Below, in pieces: positions 35,222 to 46,724 of a DNA stretch of 64,000 nt. Every line of letters begins with the position of its first letter. The first letter of the stretch is position 1. The notes below the pieces were generated by a model, which was not told where the DNA came from, searched no databases, and saw only the letters and a list, made by a program, of their open reading frames with translations. Source of the stretch: Ceratodon purpureus (lineage: Eukaryota; Streptophyta; Bryopsida; Pseudoditrichales; Ditrichaceae); assembly GCA_014871385.1 (NCBI GenBank), contig CM026430.1, positions 5,249,040 to 5,313,039 on the forward strand. The letters run 5' to 3'. The position numbers and the translations under genes are program-made.

Positions 35222-37015
35222 GACATGAACGCCGTCCATGACTGGTCGCGGAACCACATACGGATCCAGCGGCAAGGAAAGACGGTAATTATTCCCGTCG
35301 ACAGTTGTATCACCCGTGCCAAGGCAGCACAGATAAGACATAAAGCTGGCACCGATTGGGTAACCGGACTAACACCTGCTCAAGAAGCTTTGGTGCTCCA
35401 TGCTAACCCAAGCCTCATTCCTTTAGCAGAAATTCACCTCGCCAGTTTGGTGACTGATCCAGAGAAAATGGATCTACCGCCACGATTCTCCCAAGAAACC
35501 GCGGGATCCGTTACGGTCAATGCTACCCCAGCCTTCAAAGCCTTGGAAAACGAGGTAGTTACTGGTTGGACCCACGGCGCCAAAGAAAAGGTAGAATTAG
35601 TAAACCTGGGCACAGCCAACAATCCCAAATTCATTAAAATCAATGCAGATGCTCCTACCAAAATCAAACACGCTGCGATTGCATTATTCCACGAATACCA
35701 AGATATTTTTGCGTGGAACCACGAAGACCTCAAGGGCATTCCAAGGACTTTGGCAGAGCACACCATTGATTTGATACCGAACGCCACGCCAGTCCAACAA
35801 CGGCGCTATCGAATGAACCCAAACTATGCTGCCCGAGTCAAGGAGGAACTCGACAAGCTACTAAAAGCCAAATTTATTTCCCCTGTCGATTCCGCACCAT
35901 GGTTGTCACCCATGGTTATTATACCAAAAAAGAATGGTGCATTACGCATTTGTGTAGATTTTAGAAAACTTAATAAAGCCACCAAGAAAGACCACTATCC
36001 CTTGCCCTACATGGAAGAGATAATTGACGAAGTTGCAGGGCACGAGATGTACTCATTCCTCGATTGTTTCTCAGGGTACTACCAAGTCGCCATGGCCGAC
36101 CAAGATAAAAACAAAACCGCATTTTCCACAGAATGGGGGCCTTACCAATTCGAACGAATGCCTTTCGGAGCTAAAAATGCTCCCATGACCTTCCAAAGGG
36201 TGATGGAGCTTATATTTCGACCATACTTAAAACGATTTTTTCGGATCTACCTAGACGATGGCACTGTCTACGGACAAATGCAAGACCATGTCGCCCACTT
36301 AAAGCAAATTTTTGATGCTTGTCGGGCAAATGGTGTTAGCCTAAATGCGGACAAATGCATGTTTTTATTTTTTGCCGGGGTCATCTTGGGATACATCGTC
36401 TGTAAGTATGGTAAACTCCCAGACCCGGCCAAGATCAAGGACATCTTGGACATGACCCCGCCCAAGGACCAAAAAGGCGTTCAGCGCCTGTTGGGGCTCT
36501 CCCAGTTCAATCGCATCTACATTGAAAAATTAGCCCATATCACAGCCCCGATCACGGCTTTAAATCACTCCAAATACTCTTATCCTAGAGATTGGACACC
36601 GGAGGCCCAGGCAGCCTTGGACAAGATCAAAGCTGCCTATACTCACGCCCCGATCCTTATAGCCCCAGACTGGACCAAGCCATTCCACGTACACACAGAC
36701 GCCTCTAACTTGGCAGTCGGGGTAATGCTAGCCCAGAATATCAACGGCAAACACGATCAGCCCGTTGCTTACGCTAGTAGATTATTAAACCAGGCCGAAC
36801 GGAATTACTCCACCACGGAAAGAGAGGCCCTTGCCATGATTTATGCCGTGAAGAAATTTCGCCATTACCTCTTGGGAAAGAAATTTAAATTCATGGTCGA
36901 TCACCACAGTCTCTCCTACTTGGTAAATCAACCTTTGGTCACTGGTAGAGTTGCTAGATGGATCATGATACTATTAGAATATGACTTCGAGGTTGTGTAC
37001 ATACCTGGAAAATGA
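35222..37015 (+). pseudogene. Retrotransposon reverse transcriptase and RNase H section, ended by TGA
   Basis: This continues the same frame. The reverse transcriptase begins around RRYRMNPNYAARVKEELD and includes LRICVDFRKLN, YPLPYMEEI, FLDCFSGYYQV, the fingers-palm phrase PFGAKNAPMTFQRVM and the catalytic YLDD (RIYLDDGTVYG). The RNase H domain has HTDASNLAVGVML, the TEREALAMIYAV helix and VDHHSLSYL. It ends at TGA 37013-37015 directly after YIPGK. The next residues, HIVADYLSR, complete the usual motif, so the stop replaces a conserved Arg position. It copies the genomic RNA to DNA and removes the RNA strand. Confidence 0.9.
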
Positions 37016-39793
37016 CATATTGTGGCAGATTATTTGTCCAGGGATACCAATACCACCGAGGAGGGGATCGATGATTCCTTTAATGAGTTATATATTCAAG
37101 CAGCCACCATGGTGACACAAGCCGACCCCGATTGGACTGATAAAATCATACAGTACCTGACAGTCGGCATCTTCCCACCAGGACTCACAGGAACAAGAAA
37201 GACCAGCTTCGTAAGGACCACGCTACCCTACACGGTCGTCCATGGTCGTCTGTATCGTCGTGGCCCAGACCATGAAATCCGATTGTGTGTACCTCTCGTG
37301 GAACAACAAGCCATTCTCTCCCACCTCCACGATGGCCCCGCTGGCGGTCACCAAGGCCCTGAAACCACTATAAAGAAAATATTAACAGCCAAATATTGGT
37401 GGCCGACTCTCCATCGGGACGTATACACCTACATAAAAAATTGCCACGCTTGTCAGATATCCACCACGAATTTCCAATACCAGGGAAAGGTCCCCTTAAA
37501 ATCCACACCACCGTTGGGACCTTTTCAACGATGGGGTTTGGACTTCGTGGGACCCATTCGCCCGGCAACCCGTCAAGGCTACAAATACATTCTCGTAGCC
37601 ACGGACTACACTACCAAGTGGGTGGAAGCCAAGCCGCTCCGAACTAACACCGCGGTGGTCACGGCAACTTTTCTCTACGATAATATTATCACTAGATTTG
37701 GTTGCCCTCTGGAAATTGTGTCCGACCAAGGCTCCCACTTCGTAAATGGAGTAATCGAGGAGCTCATGGATAAACATATTATTAAACATAGGACTAGCAC
37801 GGTCTACTACCCCCAAGGCAACGGCCAAGCGGAATCAACCAACAAAACAATTATCAACATGCTGCGTAGGTTCATCCACGCCAACCAAATGGATTGGGAT
37901 GATTGTCTTCCAGCTGCCCTCTGGGCTTACCGCGTAGCAACCAAGACTGCGACCCAACGGAGTCCCTTTGAGTTAGTTTACGGCACGCAGCCGTTACTGC
38001 CCACTGAGTACATCGCCTCGACATTCCAGTCCATGAACCCCAGGGACTACTCACCACATAAGGTTTTGGCTACTCGCATTCAGGATATCCACCACTTAGA
38101 GGAAATCCGCGAATTAGCCATTAAAAATATCACGGACACACAAGCACTGAGTGCCAAGTATTTCCAGTCCTCCAAACCAGAACGATTATTTCAGAAGGGT
38201 GATCGAGTCCTTTGGTGTCCTCGCGATCCGAAACTCAGAAAAACCAAGTTCGAATCCGTGTGGCATGGGCCATTCAGGGTCCAGTTAGTCCTGCCAAACA
38301 ACACAGCACTCCTAGTAAATGACGACTATTATGACCCCCATGCCACTATTGTTAACACCAACAAACTCAAACAATATCATACTACAGCACCCAGTGTTTC
38401 CCCTACCCTCAGCTTGGGCAAAATTTACAACAACCTCACTACTGAAGCCCAAGCCTTGGAGGACTCGACTCCCCCGCTCGCCAAGGATGACTCGGCTTCC
38501 ACGATCGACAGGGATGAAACCCAGTTAGACCCTCCGGAACCATACCCACACATCCATGTCAGCCATATCCGGATTGAGAAGGGTAGCTACACCTCGCCCC
38601 CGGCGGATATCTACCCTGGACCGAAATACCAGCCGGGCCTTAGAAGCCGACTCTGCCCATACCACGACAGGGTGTCCCCAAGTACATACCCCGGGTATGA
38701 AGCATGTCATGGGACAACTCCCAGACGTCCCATCGCCAACCGCATAAACCGTTTTAGCATGTCCCCTCCACAAGGGCACCATAAACATCATAGACACCAA
38801 GGAAAGGGGGCTACCCCTGTCACAGACATCCAAGCATACAACCATCAAGTCAGTGATTATGAACACCAGGGATTGCCAAGGCCACTCACCATGAACCCAA
38901 GCTACTCTCTCGCCTCCATGATCTCCTCCTATGGACAGCAGGCATGTCAGGGACCCAGCCATCCCATCTACTCCAAGCACTCCCGCATCGATAGGACCCG
39001 GCCGCCATCAACCCCGGGCAGCCCACCAGAGCAGACCTCTGCTGTCATCTCTTTCACCCCGCCATCCCATCATGAGCCGCCTCCATACACGCTGCCTCTC
39101 CTCCCTCCTCTTCCATATTCTCTACTTCTACTTTCCCAAGCCACCAGCTCATCATTCTGTGTGTGCATCTCAGCTACCGAGGATACCACGCTCCTTCTCT
39201 CCGGGTTTCCTTTTCTGTCTGCCTTCGTAGTTTTCGCTAGCGCCATGAGCACCAAGACTTCCATGGGGCCAATTTATACGCCTAGGATGGTGAGAGAGTG
39301 GAAGAGGAAGACCGATGGCGCATGGTTAACACGGACAAACCTGGTGAAATATTGGACTCGCTTGGACGGCAAAATCGACATTGCTCGATGCATGGAGTTC
39401 CTGCGATCAAATGGGGAGCGCAGCGAGGAGGAACTTTTTCAAGCGGGCTACGTAGAAGGGGTCCTGGTCACATACTCGCCACGGTATCTTCACGCTTTCT
39501 TCGGTTGGGACGGAACGGGGATTACCGAGTGGACTCCGGAGTGCGCGACACCACGGCCCAACGTCACCGAAGCCATCAAGGGTGTCCATCCCGACGAAGA
39601 AGGCAGGTACGATGTATTTGCCCTTGGCAGTGCATTAAAGGAACCTTGGTTTGCTAGAATGCGCGGGGTAGTGAGCCAGATTTTCTTTAAAAACGACTGT
39701 AACCGGATACAGCCCGATCATCTGAGTGTCCTTCTCCTCGCCGACAAGGGAGAGAAGATTAACTGGGGACTGATCCTGGATGATCAGTTCTGA
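37016..39793 (+). pseudogene. Retrotransposon integrase plus start of extra module, ended by TGA
   Basis: In the same frame, the zinc-binding HHCC domain reads HLHDGPAGGHQ...CHACQIS. The catalytic core has the three acidic residues in WGLDFVGPI, IVSDQGSHF and YYPQGNGQAESTNK. After the core is a small beta-barrel-like region (FQKGDRVLWCPRDPKL to WHGPFRVQL). No chromodomain follows. Instead comes a Pro/His-rich linker, a hydrophobic stretch near 39100-39230, and a globular-looking region from MSTKTSMGPIYTP to GEKINWGLILDDQF that I cannot assign. The frame stops at TGA 39791-39793 and continues open after it. Confidence 0.88.
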
Positions 39794-41455
39794 GTTCAGC
39801 TTCGTGGTTACCGCAGGGATCCCGAGTACTCCAGCCCGATAGGACCCTTCTTGACCGCCTACATCAATAAGTTTCTGGCGTACCACCGAATGCACAACCA
39901 GGGACCACAGGTGGGAACCTTCCTTGACATTCAGAGGGAGCTGGCATTAGCAGCAACACGTGACCCAAACGCACCAGGCCCAAGCAAACGCCCGAGGGTA
40001 TCAGCTCCTGAGACACACGAGGGAATAGACATCAGAGCCGAGTTTGGACCGCAAGCAAGCAACTTCCAGGAGCAGAGCAAGGAGCTCACTACCTGTGTGG
40101 AGCGGATGCTGCATTTCGTACACACCGTGGAGCAGGAGCGACTCTCCATCACGGCACACCAAGGAGAAGTAGAAGAACGTGCCAAGCGAAAGACAGCCCA
40201 GGCCATCCAAGCCGCTCAATCTCGAGCCCAGAAGGCCATTGACGAAATTCGCCAGGAGAGCCGAACGCAGCTGACAGAAGCCCAGCAAACCATAGGGAAT
40301 TTCAGGAACCAAGTAGCGAACATGGAGGTAGAATTGCTTGCTGCCCACGAGCAGGTGGATGCCATGGCAAAAGCTAAGGCCTTGGCTGAGGAGAGGGCAC
40401 ACAAATTGGAGCAGCGAAATGCTGAGGCAATAGCCAAATTCAAAAACCTCAGTGAAACATCCGCTCAAGGCACTCTAGCTCTTACCTCGGCACCAAGGAA
40501 CACCGAAGAATTGGCTCGGCTGCAGCAGATACGCACGGATACCGAGAATGACAGAGTTAATTTCGAAGCGAACAAGGCCAACTGGGTTCAGCACGCAGCC
40601 AGGTTGATCACCACGCATGTCTACCGCTTACTACACGATAACCCCCCGACCACGGCTGTCCCATCATCAGAATTTTTGGAGGCCTGCATCGATGATGCTC
40701 TGGCCGAGCTGGATCTAGAACAATCCGAACCAACTTGGGACACGGATATGGAAGGGATGTCTTTGGATGCCATGGCCGCCATGGGAGCAGAATTTGAGGA
40801 AGCACTCGACAACACCACAAACCCGGTAGCTCCGCCAATTCCCCTTCACCAAGAACAGGTGGTGCATGTACCTGTCGCAGCTGTCTTTGCTGAGCTAAAC
40901 GAGCCATCTGATCGCGTGCACATCCCTGATGCACCGACCGACACGGAGGACACCCCCCACGCATCACCACGGCAGCTCATCAGCCTAACACCGGCACCAA
41001 CACCCCACGCCACGCCAAGTCAGCCCAATCCCATGGTACCTGCTCTACCCATACCTTTCATACAGCATAAACTTGCATTACAAAAGTTGGAAGAAGAGTA
41101 TGAGATGGAGGGTGAGGATAGCGAGGATAGTGATACTGAAGAAGATACCGAGAGAGCCATCACCGCAGTCAAAGATTATTTTACTGCACACCCTGATCTA
41201 GCCAATAGATACGCTAACCCCGAGGCAGCCAACGTTCAATGTCCAGCTTGTAACAAGCTCTTGGGCAAAACAGTATTTGATGTGTATCAACATGCCCGTA
41301 CCTCCAGGTCTAAGCACAATGTGCTTCACCGAGGCGTAGCCGCGGCCATAGCCACCCTCTACGGAAACCAAGATCCTCCCAGACGTCAGCTGCAGATTCC
41401 TCGTGAAGCAACCCGCCCCGACAGGAGACCTGCTGGCCGACGCACGCGACGTTAG
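39794..41455 (+). pseudogene. Extra 3' coding module of the retrotransposon: coiled coil plus zinc-finger-like end
   Basis: The frame remains open for 553 codons beyond the third TGA, from VQLRGYRRDPEYSS to GRRTRR and a TAG. Roughly 40101-40480 encodes a long Ala/Glu/Gln-rich coiled coil (for example KTAQAIQAAQSRAQKAIDEI). A second helix carries LARLQQIRTDTENDRVNF. An acidic linker follows (EGEDSEDSDTEEDTE). The C-terminus has CPACNKLLGKTVFDVYQHA, then a helix ending AAAIATLYG. The C-x2-C-x13-H-A spacing and the following helix resemble the zf-XS finger of plant SGS3/IDN2-type RNA-silencing proteins. That resemblance is by eye. The tail is Arg-rich. The function within the element is unknown. 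Confidence 0.7.
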
Positions 41456-41488
41456 CTCCTGCAAGTTCGAGGACGAATTGCTCTCTAC

Positions 41489-41502
41489 TAAGGAAGGCAA
41501 AA
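41489..41502 (+). other. Polypurine tract
   Basis: A purine-rich run, aaggaaggcaaaa, ends directly at the 3' LTR boundary and follows the stop codon of the coding frame. It is the expected plus-strand primer. Confidence 0.8.
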
Positions 41503-42209
41503 TGTTACCCGTCCACGGGCACCATGGCACAGACTGGAAGACAGACCAAGATAAACTAGCAGTTAGAAGGATTGACCACCGAGGCCAACTAGGAGTTCCA
41601 AGATCGTCACCGAAGTAAACAGGGAGTTAGGAGCACAGGAATAGCAGTATTCAGATAGTATAAAAGGATAGCATAGCGTTGTAGTCAGTCTCTTGAATTT
41701 CCACGGCTCTTGAGCTCGTTTTGTAAAAGACTGAGCACAGAGAAGAAGACTTCTAGGGCACCGTTCTAAGACTACTTGGCATTCTCTTTTCTCTTGTATC
41801 TACCGGAAGGCTCTGCAGCTCCTGCAACCTGCGGCTTAATAACTCAGATACGCTTTGTTTTCCCTTGCTTCGTATGACCACTGTCTGATCACCAGTATCA
41901 CTTGCTTGGCCTCACCTGCTCATCTTCTATTTTGTCCCTTACCATTCCCTGTCTCTCCATCTACCTTAGAATACTTAGAATTACCAAGGCCGCCACGGTT
42001 CCCAGAGCATACCATAAACCTTGGATATCACCTTGGTAACGCTGCCTGACCTTTACCACTTAAAACCGGCTCAGCCTGTTAAGGCACACCTCAACCGCCT
42101 CCGCCGGTCACCAACACACGATACCTTCGTCTCCTCTTGTTACCACTCCTCGGACCGGCCGGTTACCATTCTCTGAAGTCTCAAACATCCATCACGACCC
42201 AGGCTAACA
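41503..42209 (+). repeat. 3' LTR
   Basis: 707 bp, aligned base for base with the 5' LTR at an offset of 8,920; C at 42151 where the 5' LTR has T. The copied TATA box is at 41659-41666. It is followed by the target duplication gtaga. Confidence 0.97.
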
Positions 42210-42214
42210 GTAGA

Positions 42215-43441
42215 CGGTGCTTATTTCATGCATTTGCTAAATCCATGTTTGTTGTTTGAGTATAAAAACCATGCACTCTAAGACTTAAACCCAACCTAGT
42301 AGTGTTTGCAAGTTGGATGCATTCATAGCTGCATGTAGAAATCGGAGTGGGCGGATTTGTATAGCACCATGTCCGGTTCTCACATTGGTCTTGACTATCA
42401 ATAGTGGCAATAGAGCATGTCTATGGAGCATTTTGTTGATTTTACTTCAAACATTTTTCATGAATTGAGGTGGTTTAATATGCTTATATGCACGATGCCT
42501 AATGCTCCTAATTTTTGCAAGTATGTGAAATTTTTTACAATTTCTTTTGCTTAATTAAAGCTGTTCAAATCACTTAGGTGCACGATTTAAAAACACCCAC
42601 TGCATTGTTTTAGGAGAAGCCCCGGCAAGAGGGGCTCACATTATGTGAGGACCACAAAGAGAAGGATTTCCCTTCTCCTCCTTTGGGGTCCTCCATCATA
42701 TTCAGGTCCTAACATCTTGTGAGCCCCTCTTGAAGAGGACTCTCCCTATACATTATTTTGCCATCTAGAAAGTAGCACTTTGTCCAGCTTGAACCAAATA
42801 TTCAATGCTTGGGCACTAACCTGACAGTCAGTCCCATAACTCCATGTGAATTAAATCACAGCAACACCAAATGTTAACGCCTAAAAACATAGACAAAACA
42901 AAGAAAACATGCCAAAAGCAAACCTGCACTACACCTCCTAAAAAAACTTGACCAAAAAACAATGCAAGCCGAAGAATAAACTATGATTTCATTTCATGAG
43001 ATTTATTGCATGCTCCATGAGCCCGGAAACCTCAATCACACCTCAGAATGTGAGAGAATCGGCATGGCAACTCCTGAGCTGCCAAAATCAAGGACCAAGA
43101 GGGCACAATGGCCACCCACAAGATCACAGAATTTGTCCTCCGACGTCACCTATAATTACAAGTTAATACTCTAATCACTAACTTCAACCTAACAAAAAAT
43201 TATCAAAAAATAAAAATAAAAGAGTAAGCCAGTGGAGCTCCTCCAGAATGGTCACATATGTGACCCAGACATGTCGTCGATGCATGTCAAGTCTCACAAG
43301 AGTATAAAATTGGTCTCCTCCACGTCAATGGGATGTCAAGACACAAGTTGGAAGACGCCGAAAAAGCATGCAAATCTGATCGATTATTTGGCTAGATCGG
43401 AACTTTGCAGATGCAAATGCAGCTCTAGCTCTGATCTGTGT
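42215..43441. other. Intergenic between the retrotransposon and DAHP synthase
   Basis: There is no supported gene. It contains the 107-nt hairpin listed separately. The right end is probably the 3' UTR of the minus-strand DAHP synthase gene. Confidence 0.5.
42626..42732. repeat. Hairpin of about 107 nt with two-part stem
   Basis: The outer stem is a perfect 15-bp match: caagaggggctcaca (42626-42640) with tgtgagcccctcttg (42718-42732). The inner stem pairs gaggaccacaaagagaagga (42646-42665) with ccttctcctcctttggggtc and following bases (42671-42693), with a few mismatches. An unpaired stretch of about 24 nt on the right arm separates the two stems. It is non-coding. It could be a fold-back transposon or a small-RNA hairpin. 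Confidence 0.75.
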
Positions 43442-45529
43442 TTAGAACAGGCCACTGAGCTGGGACGAAATGCTCTGCATGATGGTGTTGTTGGCTCCGG
43501 CGAGACGCCGCCTCCTCAGTCGCTCGGCGATGATGAAGGAAAGCTCCAGCGCTTGCGAGGCGTTCAGGCGAGGATCGCAGTGAGTATGGTAGCGTGAGCT
43601 CAGATCCTCGTAGGTTAGCTCGCGGCCGCCGCCCACGCACTCCGTCACGTCTTGCCCTGTCATCTCGAGGTGGACGCCGCCGGCGTGGGTGCCCTCTTGC
43701 TCGTGGACATCGAAGAAAGCCTTCACTTCCTCCTGTTACATCGCAAGTTCCATATCATATGTTAGAAAACTGCAGATGCATCAGTATCATTCCACGATGA
43801 CATGCTAGAATGATGTCATGACGAGAGGATTTGTGTATTTTGTTTGCATGTCAAAAATCTTCAGGATCATTCCACAATGACATGCTAGAATGATGTCCTG
43901 ACGACAGGATTTACAGTGTGTTTTGTTTGCATGGGGATGAGTTTTTAAGAGTTTGGTTTGACGTACCAGGATGGCGTCGAAGGGGCGCGTCTTGAGGCCG
44001 GATGGGGCCTTGACGGTGTTGCCGTGCATGGGGTCGCTGACCCAGGTGACGATGCAGCCAGCGTTGCGGACGGCGCGGACCAGAGCGGGGAACTTCTCGC
44101 GGAGCTTGGCGGCGCCCATGCGCACGATCACGGTTAATCTTCCGGGCTTGTTCTCGGGGTTGAGGATGTTGCACAGGGTGACCAAGTCTTCGGGCTCCAT
44201 CTTGTCGCTCACCTTCACTCCCAGGGGGTTGGCAACGCCGCGGAGGAACTCGATGTGGGCGCCGTCGAGCTGGCGCGTGCGCTCGCCGATCCAGACCATG
44301 TGAGCGGAGCAGTCGTACCAGAGCCCTGTGGTGGAGTCCTGCCTGGTCATGGCTTGCTCGTATGGCAGCAGGAGGCATTCGTGAGATGTCCAGAACTGGG
44401 TTGAGGTCATGACGGGGTGGTCGAGGGTCAGGCCGCAAGCGGCCATGAAGCCGAGAGCTTCGTCGACTCTGTGGCCTAATTCACGGTAGGCGGCTCCCTG
44501 CTCGCTGTTGGCGGCGAAGTCCAGGTTCCATTGCGTGACGCGCTGCATGGCTGCAAATCCTCCGGTGGCGAACGCCCTCAGCAAGTTGAGAGTGGCGGCG
44601 GCCTGGCTGTAGGCTCGCACCATGCGCTCGGGGTCGGGGACGCGGGCCTCCATGGTGGGGAGATCGGCGTTGATGTTGTCGCCTCTGTAGCTGGGGAGCT
44701 CGACTCCGTTCACGTTCTCCGTGTCGGCCGATCTGGGCTTGGCGAACTGGCCGGCCATCCTTCCGACCTTGACAACGGGCATCTGGCCTCCGAACATGAG
44801 CACCGCGCCCATCTGCAGCAGCACTCGGAAGGTGTCCCTGATGTTGTTGGCATTGAATTCCTTGAAGCTCTCCGCGCAGTCTCCGCCTTGCAGCAGGAAC
44901 GCGTTTCCGAGAGCCGCATCTCCCAGCCTCTCCTCCAAGCTCCTTGCCTCCCCTGCGAACACGAGAGGGGGGTAGTTTGCGAGGATGTTTTCCACCTCCG
45001 CGAGCTTCGCAGCGTCCGGGTAGTTTGGCTGCTGCAGGGCATTCTTCGTCCTCCAGCTGTTCGGGGACCAATCCTTCTTGGTCCCTGGCAAATTCTCTGC
45101 AAAAAGCACGAAACAAGAGTCATAAGAATGTGGTGCCTCCGAAGTAATTGCAAAGCGATGTTCTTATAAGAGATCGTTTCTGTTTGTTGCCGATGTGATG
45201 AGCTGTTTAAATCGCAATTAACTTAGTTTTTCTGGAAAAGATAATACTACACTTAACCCCAATTTTTTTTTTGAACTAAAATTAAATTCAATTAAAAAAG
45301 TTCCCAGCAAAATAACTGTGATTGTAAAGCATGTAAGCGTACCTTCGGCAACATCCGGCTTCAGACCATCGAGGACAGTCTTGGCAACACGGGCGGTGTT
45401 CACACCTCCATTGGTGAGCGTGGCGCTAATTTGCACCCGCCTCAGAGAAGTACTGCTCTTACTGACGCTGGGAAGTGTAGAGAGAGTCTCCACCCGAGGA
45501 GCAACGAGAGTTCGGCTGACGAGAGCCAT
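43442..45529 (-). CDS. DHS: Plastid class II 3-deoxy-D-arabino-heptulosonate-7-phosphate (DAHP) synthase
   Basis: Three minus-strand exons, 45529-45343, 45096-43967 and 43732-43442, join in phase to a 535-aa protein. This enzyme joins phosphoenolpyruvate and erythrose 4-phosphate, the first step of the shikimate pathway to aromatic amino acids, in the chloroplast stroma. The start is [19 protein letters not shown], a Ser/Thr/Arg-rich transit-peptide-like N-terminus of about 60 residues that coincides with exon 1. Mature-enzyme landmarks are [99 protein letters not shown] and [14 protein letters not shown]. The metal-binding Cys (GGDC), His (PMHG), Glu (LEMTG) and Asp (CDPR) of class II enzymes are all present. 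The frame is intact. A GA-rich microsatellite lies about 770 bp upstream of the start. Confidence 0.96.
43788..43932 (-). repeat. 76-bp tandem duplication inside DAHP synthase intron 2
   Basis: Two units beginning atcattccacgatgacatgc (43789) and atcattccacaatgacatgc (43865) run to gttttgtttgcatg. They differ at several bases and by a small indel. Both lie inside the intron between exons 2 and 3 and each contains a short inverted repeat (atcattc...gaatgat). Confidence 0.8.
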
Positions 45530-46298
45530 GGCGAAGCCCAATTACTCTGCTCTGCAACCTGCACAAAAACAATTAAACGACCGTCAACACAACTAGCTCC
45601 CCCTTCTCTAGAGAACACAAATGCCTCAAAACAGAGAAAGCATCACACTGCCACAAAATCCAAAGTTGTCTCTTACAAAAACAGTACTAACAACTATCTA
45701 ATTAACTATCACAAAAAATGCAATTGCTCCTAGTCAAGACCACAAAAAAAGCAGAAACCCAAACACCAAAGCAAACAGACAACAAAAGCTCCACTATCGA
45801 CCCACTCTAAGCAATACAAGCACAAACACACGTCCACTGCCACAATGTACGCCGAGCCAAGAGATCGGTCTACTCCACAAGCAAAACCAAAACTCACAAC
45901 ACAAACAGCAAAGCCTCAGAGATAGAACAACCACGCACCAAATGCCAAGCAATCAAAACACCTTCCCTCACAAAAACAGAAACACAACCCACTTAACCCT
46001 CCAAAACACAACACCAAACTCCCCAACCATGACGGCGGCGCCGCATCTTCACTCACTCACCCAACCAAAACCAACCTCCTCAAACCAAAAACACCAAAAA
46101 CCACCAACCTTCTCCACTCCAAAACTCACACGCTCCCATCTAAAACACCAACCTTTCCAACACAAACAGCAACGAAATAACTCAAAACCAAACCAAATTC
46201 CTTCATCTCTCCACCATAGCCAAGCCAATGCTGCAATACCTTCGCTGATACACACAATGCAGAACTGCAATGAAAGCACAAACTCCAAAGCGCAATGA

Positions 46299-46339
<41 letters not shown>

Positions 46340-46724
46340 TTCTCAAGTCCAATGATGGTGAGAAAGCTGCAACTAACTTAAAACAGAGCTCTTTTACACA
46401 CTCATCACACACATCACAAGTTGAGCAGCTTCTGTCTGGTCCCAAACTAGGGCTCAGACTGGACTACATATCAGTTTCCATATCATCACCATTCTGAATC
46501 TCTCATGGGAAAAACAATGAAAAAATAATATCATCATTGAAAAAAGAGGCCCAAGTCCAACCCCTTTCATTAAATTCATTTCCTTTCCCAGGTGTGACTT
46601 CCAAAGAGACGACCCGGGCGTTGAAAGGGCCACATTATCATGACTCCACAAGGGTAAGTTTTCTTCAGTTTTGTTCCTGAGTTGGAGGTAAAAATAAATG
46701 CTTGCCAACTGGGTTATGTGTTGC
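45530..46724 (-). promoter_or_regulatory. Upstream region of DAHP synthase with (CT)n run
   Basis: The plus strand is C/A-rich from 45.6 to 46.3 kb, that is, G/T-rich on the transcribed minus strand. A (CT)17 tract at 46302-46336 reads as GA repeats in the direction of the gene, a common plant promoter/5'-UTR feature. Open frames on the plus strand here (45942-46298) are composition artefacts. Confidence 0.4.
46302..46336. repeat. (CT)n microsatellite
   Basis: About 17 perfect ct units. Confidence 0.95.

Larger units (their letters stand above)
32583..42209 (+). mobile_element. Complete Ty3/gypsy LTR retrotransposon (9,627 bp), very young
   Basis: Two 707-bp direct repeats (32583-33289 and 41503-42209) flank a gag-pol region. 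The element is bordered by a perfect 5-bp target duplication, gtaga at 32578-32582 and 42210-42214. The LTRs start TGTTACC and end CTAACA. Reading them side by side I found one difference (T at 33231, C at 42151). Coding order is gag, protease, reverse transcriptase, RNase H, integrase, which defines Ty3/gypsy. I see no chromodomain after integrase. Instead there is a long extra coding section. Reading frame 2 is open from 33374 to 41455 except for three TGA codons. Confidence 0.97.

Noticed and set aside
44531-45169. Long open frames on the plus strand opposite DAHP synthase
   Set aside because: They are antisense shadows of a GC-rich conserved exon; the minus-strand protein is unmistakable.
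45942-46298. ORF of about 118 codons rich in Asn/Thr/Pro upstream of DAHP synthase
   Set aside because: It arises from strong C/A composition and has no domain or conservation clue.
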